Shown: positions 1-10,208 of the stretch, one piece after another
How the letters are laid out: every line of letters starts with the position of its first letter
How positions within the stretch are numbered: position 1 is the stretch's first letter
Assembly: GCA_014983025.1 (NCBI GenBank)
Contig: JADCLP010000001.1
Location: 310,001-374,000 of the forward strand
Length of the DNA: 64,000 nucleotides
Direction: 5' to 3'
DNA from: Erythrobacteraceae bacterium E2-1 Yellow Sea
GTDB lineage: Bacteria; Pseudomonadota; Alphaproteobacteria; Sphingomonadales; Sphingomonadaceae
Notes under the pieces: model-generated
Database searches by the model: none
What the model saw: only the letters and a program-made list of their open reading frames with translations
What the model was told of the DNA's origin: nothing
Made by a program: the position numbers and the translations under genes

Positions 1-1277
1 TTCCAAGGCTCGGCAGCATTGGCGATATAGCCATCGGTCAACAACATAACCGGGGTCATATATTCAACCGCAATCCGGCATGCCTCAATCGCGCATTCAA
101 ATGCGTCAGCCGGACTGCTGGCCGCAATCACCGGCATGGGGGCATCGCCATTGCGGCCATAAACCGCCTGATACAGATCGCTCTGTTCAGTCTTTGTCGG
201 CAGACCTGTAGACGGGCCGCCACGTTGCGAGTTGATGATCACCAGTGGTAGTTCTGTGATGATGCCAAGGCCCATCGCCTCGCCCTTCAGAGCGATGCCG
301 GGGCCGGATGAACTGGTTACGCCCAGGCTGCCGGCATAGCTGGCACCAATGGCAGAACAAATCGCGGCGATTTCATCTTCAGCCTGAAAGGTGGTGACGC
401 CATATTCCTTCATCCGCGCCAGATGGTGCAGGATCGCACTGGCAGGCGTGATGGGATAGCCACCAAAGAACATTGGCAGTTCTGCCAATTGCGCGCCTGC
501 CACAAGGCCCAGCGACACAGCTTCCGCCCCTGTAATCGTGCGATAAAGCCCCGGATCGCTTGCAACAGGCGCCATATGCACTTGTTTGAGCGGAGCAGAA
601 AGTTCAGCTGTCTCGCCATAGGCATGGCCAGCATTCAGCGCAGCAATATTGGCATCAGCGATATCGGGCTTGTTCTTGAACTTGCCCTTCAGCCACTGTT
701 CAATCGGTTCGCGAGAACGGTCAAACATCCACAGCGCCAGGCCCAGCGTCCACATGTTCTTGGAACGCAGCGCATCCTTGTTTCCCAAGCCAAAGGGCTT
801 CACCGCCTCAACCGTCATGGCGCTGATATCAAAGGCCAGCACCTGCCATTTATCCAGGCTGCCATCTTCCAGCGGGTTCGAAGCGTATTTCGCCTTATCC
901 AGGTTACGCTTGGTAAACTCGCCCGTGTCCGCAATGATCAGACCACCAGGCTTGAGCGAAGGCAGGTTCACCTTCAGTGCAGCCGGGTTCATCGCCACCA
1001 GTACATCTGGCGCGTCGCCTGCGGTGCTGATCTCGCGGCTGCCGAAATTGATCTGGAACGCGGAAACGCCAAACAGCGTGCCTTGCGGTGCGCGAATTTC
1101 AGCTGGAAAATCCGGGAAGGTCGCCAGATCATTACCTGCCAGCGCGGTGGACAGCGTAAACTGACCACCTGTCAGCTGCATACCATCGCCACTATCGCCC
1201 GCAAAACGAACGACTACAGCATCGGGTTGAGTGGAGGACGCACCCAGTGCGGGCGTATCAGCGGCCTTGGTCGCCAT
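1..1277 (-). CDS. korA: 2-oxoacid:acceptor (2-oxoglutarate) oxidoreductase alpha subunit, C-terminus cut by window edge
   Basis: About 425 codons are visible and the C-terminus lies left of base 1. The N-terminal half (RFAGDSGDGMQLTGGQF, then a run to about residue 190) is the gamma-type domain. It is followed by the alpha-type domain with GGYPITPASAI and the conserved TSSSGPGIALKGE and NSQRGGPSTGLPTKTEQSD segments. This fused gamma/alpha layout is usual for KorA. With KorB, KorA converts 2-oxoglutarate (or a related 2-oxoacid) plus CoA to the acyl-CoA, passing electrons to ferredoxin. KorB should lie just left of the window. I chose the ATG at 1277 over the in-frame ATG at 1283 because AAGGA lies 6 nt upstream of the former. 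Exact substrate is inferred. Confidence 0.9.
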   Translation of the reverse strand, partial: MATKAADTPALGASSTQPDAVVVRFAGDSGDGMQLTGGQFTLSTALAGNDLATFPDFPAEIRAPQGTLFGVSAFQINFGSREISTAGDAPDVLVAMNPAALKVNLPSLKPGGLIIADTGEFTKRNLDKAKYASNPLEDGSLDKWQVLAFDISAMTVEAVKPFGLGNKDALRSKNMWTLGLALWMFDRSREPIEQWLKGKFKNKPDIADANIAALNAGHAYGETAELSAPLKQVHMAPVASDPGLYRTITGAEAVSLGLVAGAQLAELPMFFGGYPITPASAILHHLARMKEYGVTTFQAEDEIAAICSAIGASYAGSLGVTSSSGPGIALKGEAMGLGIITELPLVIINSQRGGPSTGLPTKTEQSDLYQAVYGRNGDAPMPVIAASSPADAFECAIEACRIAVEYMTPVMLLTDGYIANAAEPW

Positions 1278-1576
1278 TGGCATTCCTTGTCACGCGCCAA
1301 CTAACAGGCGCTGTTTATTAGATTTCAGCCACCTAGGCAGGCGACCATACTCCCGCAATGAAGTTTTTCTCCTAGCAGCACAAAATGTCGAGTAGGAATC
1401 GACCAAATTTATCATAATACAGCAAAAAGGCGCGAACATGGGCGCTGCACACTTCCGAAAAAATGGCACGATTGGCCGAGAATCGGCTATCTTTAGGGTT
1501 GCCCAAACCACAGGTTTCGCCAAGACGATCAGGTAAATAATTCCGAGGCAGTTTTGAGCATGCGACATATAATGGG
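1278..1576. other. Divergent intergenic region korA/rppH
   Basis: About 300 bases separate the divergent korA and rppH starts and should carry both promoters. The stretch is more AT-rich than the flanking genes. A short hairpin (GCCGA-gaa-TCGGC, 1475-1487) is present but lacks a T-run. I see no credible coding sequence or recognisable riboswitch; the short reading frames here have no ribosome binding site and no family resemblance. Confidence 0.5.
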
Positions 1577-2071
1577 ATGGCGGACATGAGTGCAAAACCA
1601 GTACCCACCGCTTATCGGCCCTGCGTGGGCGTGATGCTCGTCAATGCCGATGGCCTGGTTTTTGTTGGCAAGCGAATCGACACAAAAGAGGGAGACTGGT
1701 GGCAAATGCCACAGGGTGGCGTCGACCAGGGTGAAGAGCTGGACAGTGCAGTGATGCGCGAATTGGCAGAAGAAACAGGCATCAGAGTCGAACATGTTTC
1801 CTTGATCGCCCGTACACGCGAATCCATCCGTTATGATTTGCCTGAGGACTTGCTTGGCAAATTATGGGGCGGCAAATACCGCGGCCAGGAACAGCATTGG
1901 TATCTGCTGCGTTTCAAAGGCAGTGATGCGGATATCGATCTTGAAGCGCACGACCCACCCGAATTCTGCGACTGGAAATGGGTTGAGGCAGATAGCCTGC
2001 CTGATCTGATTATCCCTTTCAAGAAAAGGGTTTATCGCAAGGTATTGGAAGAGTTCAGCAGCCTGATCTGA
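1577..2071 (+). CDS. rppH: RNA pyrophosphohydrolase (Nudix)
   Basis: A 164-residue protein, the usual RppH/IalA length. It removes pyrophosphate from 5'-triphosphorylated mRNA (or dinucleoside polyphosphates), opening transcripts to RNase E decay. The complete Nudix box (G-x5-E-x7-RE-x2-EE-x-G) runs over residues 47-69, preceded by the family signature WWQMPQGGVD. The C-terminal region PEFCDWKWVE and FKKRVYRKV is also typical. The start could be 1577 or the in-frame ATG at 1586; neither has a strong Shine-Dalgarno. It ends 12 bases from the convergent TPR gene. Confidence 0.93.
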   Translation: MADMSAKPVPTAYRPCVGVMLVNADGLVFVGKRIDTKEGDWWQMPQGGVDQGEELDSAVMRELAEETGIRVEHVSLIARTRESIRYDLPEDLLGKLWGGKYRGQEQHWYLLRFKGSDADIDLEAHDPPEFCDWKWVEADSLPDLIIPFKKRVYRKVLEEFSSLI

Positions 2072-2083
2072 AGCTCGTACAAC

Positions 2084-2584
2084 TTAATTCTGGCCGAGAT
2101 TTCCGTCTGCTCTGGTGGTCTCTGCAGCCATGCGCGGCTGCACTGGTCGAGACAGTGCCGCCTGTAGCCTGACTGTTTCAGGGCAGTTTGCCCCACACAT
2201 GCTTTGTAGCTTGGCCAGGTTGCGCCGTGCCTTTTCGACTGCGCCCTTTTCAAACATGGCGGCACCTTCACCTGAAAGTGCAGCGAAATTGCCTGGGTCG
2301 CGTGCCAATGCTTCGCGGTAATAACGAATTGCCTTGCCTTGCAACCCTTCCTGCCGGGCCACTTCAGCCAGATCCAGGAAGATGGGGGTATAGGACGGGT
2401 CGACCGCCAGGGCGGCTTCAAAAGCGTCAATCGCCTGCTGGGCCTCACCCGCAACCAGGGCTGCGCGCCCTTGCATGATCAGGGCGGATGCGCGCGGATC
2501 AGGCTCTCGATTATCTGCATGGCTGACACTCGCTGTCACAGCGACAAGCAAGGAAAGGGCAGCGGCAGCGGGCGCAAAACGCAT
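2084..2584 (-). CDS. Exported TPR-repeat protein
   Basis: A 166-residue protein with an N-terminal signal peptide (RFAPAAAALSLLVAVTASVSHA). At least two TPR-like helix pairs follow (ALIMQGRAALVAGEAQQAI and IRYYREALARDPGNFAALSG), so it probably scaffolds protein contacts in the periplasm. Two cysteines near the C-terminus (CGANC) may form a disulfide. The start at 2584 is supported by AAGGAG with 6-nt spacing; a longer reading frame upstream overlaps the rsmB stop and is less likely. It lies 59 nt downstream of rsmB on the same strand. The specific role is unknown. Confidence 0.8.
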   Translation of the reverse strand: MRFAPAAAALSLLVAVTASVSHADNREPDPRASALIMQGRAALVAGEAQQAIDAFEAALAVDPSYTPIFLDLAEVARQEGLQGKAIRYYREALARDPGNFAALSGEGAAMFEKGAVEKARRNLAKLQSMCGANCPETVRLQAALSRPVQPRMAAETTRADGNLGQN

Positions 2585-2643
2585 GAGCAACTCCTTAAGG
2601 GCGGCCATCCGGTGATGTGAAGGCATAGCCATAAGATACTTGG

Positions 2644-3825
2644 CTAACACGGCAATAGGAATTTCGCGACAAAAAAGCCGTCCGTGCCGTCATGGGACGG
2701 TGTCAGCCGCCATCCCAAACCATGTTCTCGCCCAATTCCCAATCCGGTTTCAACCGCCTGATATGCAGGATGCCGAGCAAGAAAGGCTGCCGCGCGATCG
2801 GCACCTTCTTCATCCAGAACAGAACAGGTTACAAACACAATCCGCCCACCGGGCCTGGTTAATTGCGCCGCCACATCCAGAACATGATCCTGAAGGTCAG
2901 AGTAACGTTTGAGCCGCTCAGTCGTAAGGCGCCACTTTACCTCTGGCTTACGACGCCAGGTACCCGTGCCAGAACAGGGCGCATCAACGAACACACAATC
3001 GGCAGCACCGATCAGGCCATCCAGCGCCGCCAATTCTGCGTTGGGATTGAGCAACAACGTCTCGATCACGGCGGCCCCGGCACGTTCGGCCCGCGGCGGC
3101 AGATTTCCCAATCGGCGTTTGTCGGTATCGCAAGCGATCAGGCGACCCTGATTTTCCATCGCCGCTGCCAGGGCGAGCGATTTGCCCCCTGCCCCGGCGC
3201 ATAAATCCACCACGGTTTCACCGGGTAGAACATTGGCCGCACAACAGGCCAGCTGGCTGCCATGGTCCTGAATTTCGATCAGGCCTTGCACATAAGCAAC
3301 CCATTGATCGACCTGGGTTCCATTCTCAAAGCGCAAGCCCTGCGGTGCCGCAAGATATTCGCCTGCTTTGGGAAGGTCGATATTGGAGCGATCCGACTTC
3401 AGCGTATTGACACGGATATCCAGCGGCGCACGATCCAGCAGAGCAGCAGCATCTTCAGGTGAAACATTTGAAGCAGCCAACCGCTGCATCAACCATTCTG
3501 GAGCAATACCCGGTTCTGCTACAACTTCATCCGCCCCAATCTCTGCCGGTCCATGGGTTGAACCATCGAACAGCAAAGGGATCGTGGCATCGCTCTGTGC
3601 CAGCGCCAGAATAACGGCCCGGCCATTTGCAGGCACTTCACCACAATGACGGATCGCAGTATAAACCAGCTCACGCACGGCGCGCCGGTCTTTTGACCCG
3701 GCATAGCGGCGTTGGCGGAAATAGTCGGCAATCAACCGGTCAGCTGGCGCAGCTTCACCCTGCGCCGCCTCGATTATTGCATCAAGCAGCTCAATCGCGG
3801 CCTGGACACGCGCCGCCGGGGTCAT
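2644..3825 (-). CDS. rsmB: 16S rRNA (cytosine-C5) methyltransferase, RsmB/NOP2 family
   Basis: A 393-residue protein with an N-terminal NusB-like RNA-binding segment (RQRRYAGSKDRRAVRELVY) and a C-terminal Rossmann methyltransferase domain. Visible motifs are the SAM-binding VVDLCAGAGGKSLALA, the motif IV proline-cysteine DAPCSGTGTWRR, and the catalytic cysteine in TCSVLDEEG. The family methylates C967 (E. coli numbering) of 16S rRNA with SAM. It starts 3 nt after the guaB stop, so the two are probably co-transcribed. RsmB is the best match, but it could be a sister RsmB-like paralogue because its N-terminal domain diverges. Confidence 0.88.
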   Translation of the reverse strand: MTPAARVQAAIELLDAIIEAAQGEAAPADRLIADYFRQRRYAGSKDRRAVRELVYTAIRHCGEVPANGRAVILALAQSDATIPLLFDGSTHGPAEIGADEVVAEPGIAPEWLMQRLAASNVSPEDAAALLDRAPLDIRVNTLKSDRSNIDLPKAGEYLAAPQGLRFENGTQVDQWVAYVQGLIEIQDHGSQLACCAANVLPGETVVDLCAGAGGKSLALAAAMENQGRLIACDTDKRRLGNLPPRAERAGAAVIETLLLNPNAELAALDGLIGAADCVFVDAPCSGTGTWRRKPEVKWRLTTERLKRYSDLQDHVLDVAAQLTRPGGRIVFVTCSVLDEEGADRAAAFLARHPAYQAVETGLGIGREHGLGWRLTPSHDGTDGFFVAKFLLPC

Positions 3826-3828
3826 TTC

Positions 3829-5370
<1,542 letters not shown>

Positions 5371-6864
5371 CTAATTCGCAGGCACAGAATAGGTGCGGAC
5401 ATTCGCAAGCCGGCTGATCAACCGTTCATGCAACAGCAGATCCTCTATTGCTCCGCCCAGTTCCACCACTTCCGGTTCATCATTTGCCTTGTGATAGCGT
5501 AGATCCAGAAAGCGGTTGAGCACCTGATCATCACCCATCGCGCTGGTGATAGCGACAGCGGGAACACCCTTTTGCAACAATATCCAACCGTCCTGCCGCT
5601 GCAGGAAAAGATCGGCCAGCGAACGGTTTCCGATCAGGCGCCCTGATTTTTCGATTGCTTCTATAACGGGGGCATCAAGCACGGTCTGCCCTTCCCCGAC
5701 GAAACCGACATTCGTACCACGCGGAGCCACGGCCACCGTGTCAAAATTGAAGGCTGCAATAATACTCTCTAGGGGGATCGGCGGCTGATCAACAAATGCC
5801 TTCACACCCAACAGGCCGGATTCCTCTGCAGTGGTACCCAGAACATAGATGTCACGATCAAACGGCCCATTCTTGGCAAGCCTGCGCGCCAGTTCCAGCA
5901 TTACTGCAACCCCGCTGGCATTATCGACTGCCCCGTTGCACAGTCGATCCTTATCTCCTTCCTGACCACATTCACCAAAATGATCCCAATGCGCCAATAG
6001 CAGAATTGCGCCAGATCCAGGTTGCTTGCCGGGCAAAAGACCAATCAGATTGTTAGATCGCACTTCTCTACGGATCGAATTGGCTTCGACAGTGGCCAGA
6101 GCCGGCAATTCAGAAGGGGAAAAATCACTCCCCTGTTCAGAAGCAAGCAAGCCTTCCCATCTGTTCTTACCCAAAGCGCCCGACATGGCTGACGCGGTAA
6201 CAAAGGCGGACAGGGCGCCATTTTCCTCTGAAGGCAGGATCAGTTTTTCAGATGAATAGGCTGCGCTAACATCCCAAATATCATCTTCTGTGTCGACCAC
6301 TGTGATGATGGCTACAGCACCCTTTTCAAACAGGATGTCACGCCTGGCGGGGCTTTTCCCCGGGTCAGACAATATTACGGCAACGCGGCCAAGCACATCC
6401 TCGCCTGCAACTTCTTCTGCAAGTCTACCGACAAAAACCATCGGTGCCTTTTCAACCAGGCTACGCTTGCGTGTTGTGAAGCCCGCGCTTTCAGCTGCCG
6501 GCACCAAGTAACGCCGTCGGCCAACTTGCAATTCCACGCGATAGCTTGAGGGCGTTGTGCTGACCAATTCCACCGGGGCACGCCATGGGTTGGCCGGGTC
6601 ATTGGTGCCCGATACATATCCTGCCGATTTCAGCGAATCTTCTATAAATTTCAGAGTATAGGCCTCGCCCAAGGTACCGGGGCGACGGCCAGCAAATTCT
6701 TCACTGGCAAGGGTGGAAATATCGCGTGACAGCGCGGTTTCGATGGCAAGATAATCATTTCGCGAGATGCGTTGATCTGACGAAGAGACGCATGCGGAAA
6801 GCAATAATGCCCCCGCAATATTGGCAAACCCCCTTGCCCGCGCAGAAGTTATTCCGCTGTCCAT
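5371..6864 (-). CDS. M28-family zinc aminopeptidase lipoprotein
   Basis: About 497 residues. A lipobox (LLLSAC) near residue 25 predicts an outer-membrane or periplasmic lipoprotein. A PA-like insert (about residues 130-200, VFVGRLAEEVAGEDVLGRVAVILSDPGK) precedes the M28 catalytic domain. The zinc ligand and catalytic motifs HWDHFG, NGAVDNASGVAVMLELA and TTAEESGLLG are all present. Such enzymes release N-terminal amino acids from peptides. The ATG at 6864 overlaps the 3' end of the bdhA-like gene by 16 bases, so translation is probably coupled. An upstream TTG at 6882 is the alternative start. Confidence 0.85.
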   Translation of the reverse strand: MDSGITSARARGFANIAGALLLSACVSSSDQRISRNDYLAIETALSRDISTLASEEFAGRRPGTLGEAYTLKFIEDSLKSAGYVSGTNDPANPWRAPVELVSTTPSSYRVELQVGRRRYLVPAAESAGFTTRKRSLVEKAPMVFVGRLAEEVAGEDVLGRVAVILSDPGKSPARRDILFEKGAVAIITVVDTEDDIWDVSAAYSSEKLILPSEENGALSAFVTASAMSGALGKNRWEGLLASEQGSDFSPSELPALATVEANSIRREVRSNNLIGLLPGKQPGSGAILLLAHWDHFGECGQEGDKDRLCNGAVDNASGVAVMLELARRLAKNGPFDRDIYVLGTTAEESGLLGVKAFVDQPPIPLESIIAAFNFDTVAVAPRGTNVGFVGEGQTVLDAPVIEAIEKSGRLIGNRSLADLFLQRQDGWILLQKGVPAVAITSAMGDDQVLNRFLDLRYHKANDEPEVVELGGAIEDLLLHERLISRLANVRTYSVPAN

Positions 6865-7604
6865 CCCCCGTCCATGCTCCAATTCGCACCATTTACATTC
6901 TGCGCTTCATCCCTGCACAGAAAAACGGCCAGCGCACCCAATTCTGCAGGCTGAACGAATTTCTTGGTTGGCTGCTTGGCCAACAGGACATCATTCATCA
7001 CCTGTTCGCGCGTCATGCCACGCGCTTTCATCGTGTCAGGAATCTGGTTTTCAACCAATGGCGTCCACACATAGCCCGGGCTGATACAATTGGTGGTTAC
7101 GCCATCCTGCGCCAGCTCCAGTGCCAGCGTCTTGGTCAAACCAGCTATCCCGTGCTTTGCGGCGACATAGGCGCTTTTGAATGGCGATGCTGTTAGCGAA
7201 TGCGCGCTCGCCGTATTGATGATGCGCCCCCAACCCTGCTGTTTCATATGCGGTATTGCCAGGCGTGAAGTGTGGAATGCCGCCGTCAGGTTAAGGGCAA
7301 TGATCTTGTCCCATTTGTCGACCGGAAAATCTTCAACCGGGGAAACATGCTGCATTCCGGCGTTGTTCACTAGAATATCGACCGCTGCATGTTCAGCCAT
7401 CATCGCTTCTATCTGGCCGACATTGGTCAGATCGGCGCCACTATGTTTGGCCCCTAATTCATCGCACAATGCGGCGATTTCATCTGCATCGCCAAAGCCA
7501 TTCAAAACCACTTCTGCGCCTTCGGCATGCAAAGCCCGCGCGATTGCCAGACCAATACCAGAGGTTGAGCCTGTAATTAGCGCGCGTTTCCCTTTGAGGA
7601 ACAT
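6849..7604 (-). CDS. bdhA: 3-hydroxybutyrate dehydrogenase (short-chain dehydrogenase)
   Basis: A 251-residue SDR enzyme interconverting (R)-3-hydroxybutyrate and acetoacetate with NAD(H), used in polyhydroxybutyrate turnover. It shows the coenzyme motif TGSTSGIG, NNAG, the catalytic Ser in NTASAHS, and YVAAKHG (Tyr/Lys). The family-typical stretch SPGYVWTPLVENQIPDTMK distinguishes it from FabG. AGGAGA sits 5 nt before the ATG at 7604. The frame stays open further upstream, but that extension lacks homology. It runs into the M28 gene downstream. Substrate assignment rests on family signatures. Confidence 0.9.
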   Translation of the reverse strand: MFLKGKRALITGSTSGIGLAIARALHAEGAEVVLNGFGDADEIAALCDELGAKHSGADLTNVGQIEAMMAEHAAVDILVNNAGMQHVSPVEDFPVDKWDKIIALNLTAAFHTSRLAIPHMKQQGWGRIINTASAHSLTASPFKSAYVAAKHGIAGLTKTLALELAQDGVTTNCISPGYVWTPLVENQIPDTMKARGMTREQVMNDVLLAKQPTKKFVQPAELGALAVFLCRDEAQNVNGANWSMDGGWTAE

Positions 7605-7712
7605 TGGTGTCTCCTGAAGCATTGCTGAATTTTTGGTCTTTCGCTTTTGCCTTGGCGTTGCGCCTTGTCCAGCCCTAAGCTGCCTTATGTCGTCAAAAAG
7701 GAAGGATAATCC

Positions 7713-8585
7713 ATGCGTCTGAAACGTTTTGACACGTCGAATATCAAGGTCAGATCCAGCGGGAGTGGCGGAAGAGGTGTCTCCATCGGCAAAGGAGGCG
7801 GGATCGGCATTGGCACATTGATACTGGCAGCCATTGCCTATTTTGTATTTGGTGCAGACCCGATGCAGACCATCGGCACCATTGAAAACGCACAGCAGGG
7901 CACCAGCGTACAATCGCAATCCAGCATTTCTGAAGAAGATATCTGCTCCAGCAGTGCTTATGCAACAGAGGCATGCAATGCTCTGCAGTCGCTCAACCAG
8001 ACATGGGAGCCAGAATTTCGCCGTGCGGGGATCAAATTTCAGCAACCAGTGCTGGATTTGTACCGAGATGGGCGGGTGACCACGCAGGGGTGTGGCAGTG
8101 CGACATCAGCTGCAGGCCCGTTTTACTGCCCGGCAGACCAAGGTATCTATATCGATACCAGTTTTTACGATGTCATGGCAAGGCAGATGGGTGCCGGTGG
8201 CGATTTTGCGCGTTATTATGTGATAGCGCATGAATATGGCCATCATATCCAGAATTTGACCGGGCTGGCCAATCAGGTCCGCAGCGCACAGCAGCAGAAC
8301 CAACGTATGGCCAATCAATTACAGGTACGCATGGAATTGCAGGCAGATTGTTATGCCGGTGTCTGGGCTGGCAAGAACCGCAATTTGATTGAACCGGGCG
8401 ATATGGAAGAAGGCCTGGCCGCCGCCAGCGCAATTGGCGATGACACGCTACAACGCAATGCGGGCCAGCGGGTCAGCCCGGAAAGCTTCACCCATGGTAC
8501 AAGCGCACAGCGCGTTGATGCCCTGCGGCGCGGGATGAAGGCGGCAGATGACAGCGCCTGTGATGTCTATTTCGACATCGGGTGA
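7713..8585 (+). CDS. YpfJ-type neutral zinc metallopeptidase
   Basis: A 290-residue protein of the YpfJ/KPN_02809 family. A Gly/Ser-rich basic N-terminus precedes one membrane helix (about residues 30-47). The extracytoplasmic domain carries the zinc motif HEYGHHIQN (His173, Glu174, His177) and the later conserved ELQADCYAGVWA, whose Glu/Asp is the likely third ligand. The substrate is unknown. AAGGAAGGA lies just upstream of the ATG. It is divergent from bdhA (108-base gap) and followed by a strong hairpin terminator. Confidence 0.9.
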   Translation: MRLKRFDTSNIKVRSSGSGGRGVSIGKGGGIGIGTLILAAIAYFVFGADPMQTIGTIENAQQGTSVQSQSSISEEDICSSSAYATEACNALQSLNQTWEPEFRRAGIKFQQPVLDLYRDGRVTTQGCGSATSAAGPFYCPADQGIYIDTSFYDVMARQMGAGGDFARYYVIAHEYGHHIQNLTGLANQVRSAQQQNQRMANQLQVRMELQADCYAGVWAGKNRNLIEPGDMEEGLAAASAIGDDTLQRNAGQRVSPESFTHGTSAQRVDALRRGMKAADDSACDVYFDIG

Positions 8586-8607
8586 TGAAACCTTATTGAT
8601 AGAAAGT

Positions 8608-8645
8608 GGCCCGGACCGCCAATAAGGTGATCCGGGCCTTCGTTT
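8608..8645 (+). terminator. Rho-independent terminator after the YpfJ-type gene
   Basis: An 8-bp perfect stem (GGCCCGGA / TCCGGGCC, 8608-8615 and 8631-8638) with a 15-base loop is followed by TTCGTTT. It lies between the convergent YpfJ-type gene and creD. The T-tract is better on the + strand, but it may serve both. Confidence 0.75.
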
Positions 8646-8659
8646 AAGGTCTGCACCTG

Positions 8660-10072
8660 TCAGGTGGTGATTTCACCTTCACCCTTGCGCGATGTGACTG
8701 ATGACCAGTCTATCTTGCGCGTGGCATACATCACGCTGGCCAGCGCAATGAACAGCATCACGGAACCGATCAGCAGCGACCATGCTTCCAGGTTCAGCAA
8801 GACATAGATCAGCGCATAAAGGCCAATCAGAATCGCACCGATCACCTGCGCGCGTTTCCAACTGCCCAATACCGCGGCGCTATAAGCGGTTAGCAAGCCG
8901 ATGATCGCAAAACTGGCCAAAGCATAGGCAGCGGCAAAACCAATCATCTCTGCAAAGGCCAGCAACAGAACGAAAAACAGGATCAAACCGGCACCTGTCA
9001 GCAGATATTCTGCCGCTGCAACGCTGGCACCCGCAACCACATCGAACATCAAGAATGCCAGAAATGTGAAACCGATGAACAGGAAACCATATTTCACAGC
9101 ACGATCAACCCGGCTGTAAAGATCGACAGGTTCGACCAGGCGAATGGTTGCCGCCATGCTTTGGCCATCACTGGGCCGCTCGGCAAAATTGCTATAGAAT
9201 GGCATTGGTTCCATGCCAGTGTCCGGCACCACGGGCATACCGGGATCTGACTTCATCAACATGGATTGGCCCAAAGCCAGATTTGAAATCGCCCATTTGG
9301 CACTGAAGCCATCATTACCGATCTGCTGATCGCCTTCACCTGGCAAGAAGCTTCCTGCAAAGCTGGGGTGTGGCCAGCTGGAGTTCACCTGCCACTGTGT
9401 CGCCTTACCCCTTGGCACCAAAGTCAGTGCTCGGCTGCCACGCAAGGAATAAGACCATTCCAGCTCAAGAGGTTCTGCAGCGGCCCAATCCAGATAAGCA
9501 TGCACGCCCGCACCGCCACTGGCATTCAGGCCATTGCCAGGCTTCAGTGCCAGTTCCTTACCATCCAGAATCATCTGTGAATCGGTCTGCAAACCGCGCG
9601 GGTCAGACATCCCCAAACGGATCTGCGCTTCATCAAGCATCAATTGTCCACGCTCCACCCCGAAACGAGACAGATCATCGGGCAGAACGAAGCTGGCATT
9701 CCCCTTCACTTTTGCGGTGTAGATCACGGATTTGTAGATCGCGCGTTCCTTAACTTCCGGATCGATCGTGGTGCTGACTGCCTGCCCTTCGGGCGCCAGG
9801 AACAATTCATCGCGTACTTTCACGCTTCTTGTCACGCTCTGCCCGTTCACAACCTCTGTCGTAACGCGCTGTTCCTCGTAAGGGATGACCAGAACCGGGC
9901 CAGATATGATCTGTGGGCCAGCCCAGCCAGCCGCAATTGAATCCTGTGCAATGCGCGCCTGATGTTGGCGATCACTGACCAGCCCATAGACCATCAGCAG
10001 GGGCACGATCAGCGCCACGCCAACCAATGCGACAAACAACAGTTTCATTCCCGGCGATCTGGCGCGTGCCAT
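8660..10072 (-). CDS. creD: CreD-family inner-membrane protein
   Basis: A 470-residue protein of the CreD family. One N-terminal helix (LLFVALVGVALIVPLLMVYG) and a large periplasmic domain (about residues 35-320; GPVLVIPYEEQ, PFYSNFAERPS) precede five to six clustered C-terminal helices (YGFLFIGFTFLAFLMFDV onward). In other bacteria CreD belongs to the CreBC/BlrAB regulon and affects beta-lactam response and envelope integrity; its biochemical activity is not established. The ATG at 10072 has AAGGAG 7 nt upstream. No creBC genes are nearby; a BlaI/M56 pair lies directly upstream on the same strand, behind a terminator. Confidence 0.9.
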   Translation of the reverse strand: MARARSPGMKLLFVALVGVALIVPLLMVYGLVSDRQHQARIAQDSIAAGWAGPQIISGPVLVIPYEEQRVTTEVVNGQSVTRSVKVRDELFLAPEGQAVSTTIDPEVKERAIYKSVIYTAKVKGNASFVLPDDLSRFGVERGQLMLDEAQIRLGMSDPRGLQTDSQMILDGKELALKPGNGLNASGGAGVHAYLDWAAAEPLELEWSYSLRGSRALTLVPRGKATQWQVNSSWPHPSFAGSFLPGEGDQQIGNDGFSAKWAISNLALGQSMLMKSDPGMPVVPDTGMEPMPFYSNFAERPSDGQSMAATIRLVEPVDLYSRVDRAVKYGFLFIGFTFLAFLMFDVVAGASVAAAEYLLTGAGLILFFVLLLAFAEMIGFAAAYALASFAIIGLLTAYSAAVLGSWKRAQVIGAILIGLYALIYVLLNLEAWSLLIGSVMLFIALASVMYATRKIDWSSVTSRKGEGEITT

Positions 10073-10142
10073 GCCCACCCTCCTTACATTTCATTTACGA
10101 TGAAGCGTTTTCTAGGTGCGACGAATGAATGGTTTGTGAATT

Positions 10143-10177
10143 AAAAAGGGCGGAGATGGCATGCACCCCCGCCCTTT
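10143..10177 (-). terminator. Terminator between the M56 peptidase gene and creD
   Basis: A 9-bp stem (AAAGGGCGG / CCGCCCTTT) ends on the minus strand in CCCTTTTTAATT, a good intrinsic terminator. A second perfect 9-bp hairpin (GACCTGATC / GATCAGGTC, 10187-10210) overlaps the M56 stop codon just before it. Together they suggest that creD needs its own promoter. Confidence 0.75.
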
Positions 10178-10208
10178 CCGGGACTGGACCTGATCGCGCT
10201 GGATCAGG

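Noticed and set aside
423..1304. A 293-codon open frame on the + strand at the left end
   Set aside because: It is antisense to korA, whose protein motifs are unambiguous; the translation is Arg/Gln-rich and featureless.
1475..1487. A terminator or riboswitch between korA and rppH
   Set aside because: Only a 5-bp stem with no T-run and no conserved aptamer features.
7605..8045. N-terminal extension of the 3-hydroxybutyrate dehydrogenase
   Set aside because: A good AGGAGA precedes the ATG at 7604, and the upstream part is antisense to the YpfJ-type gene.
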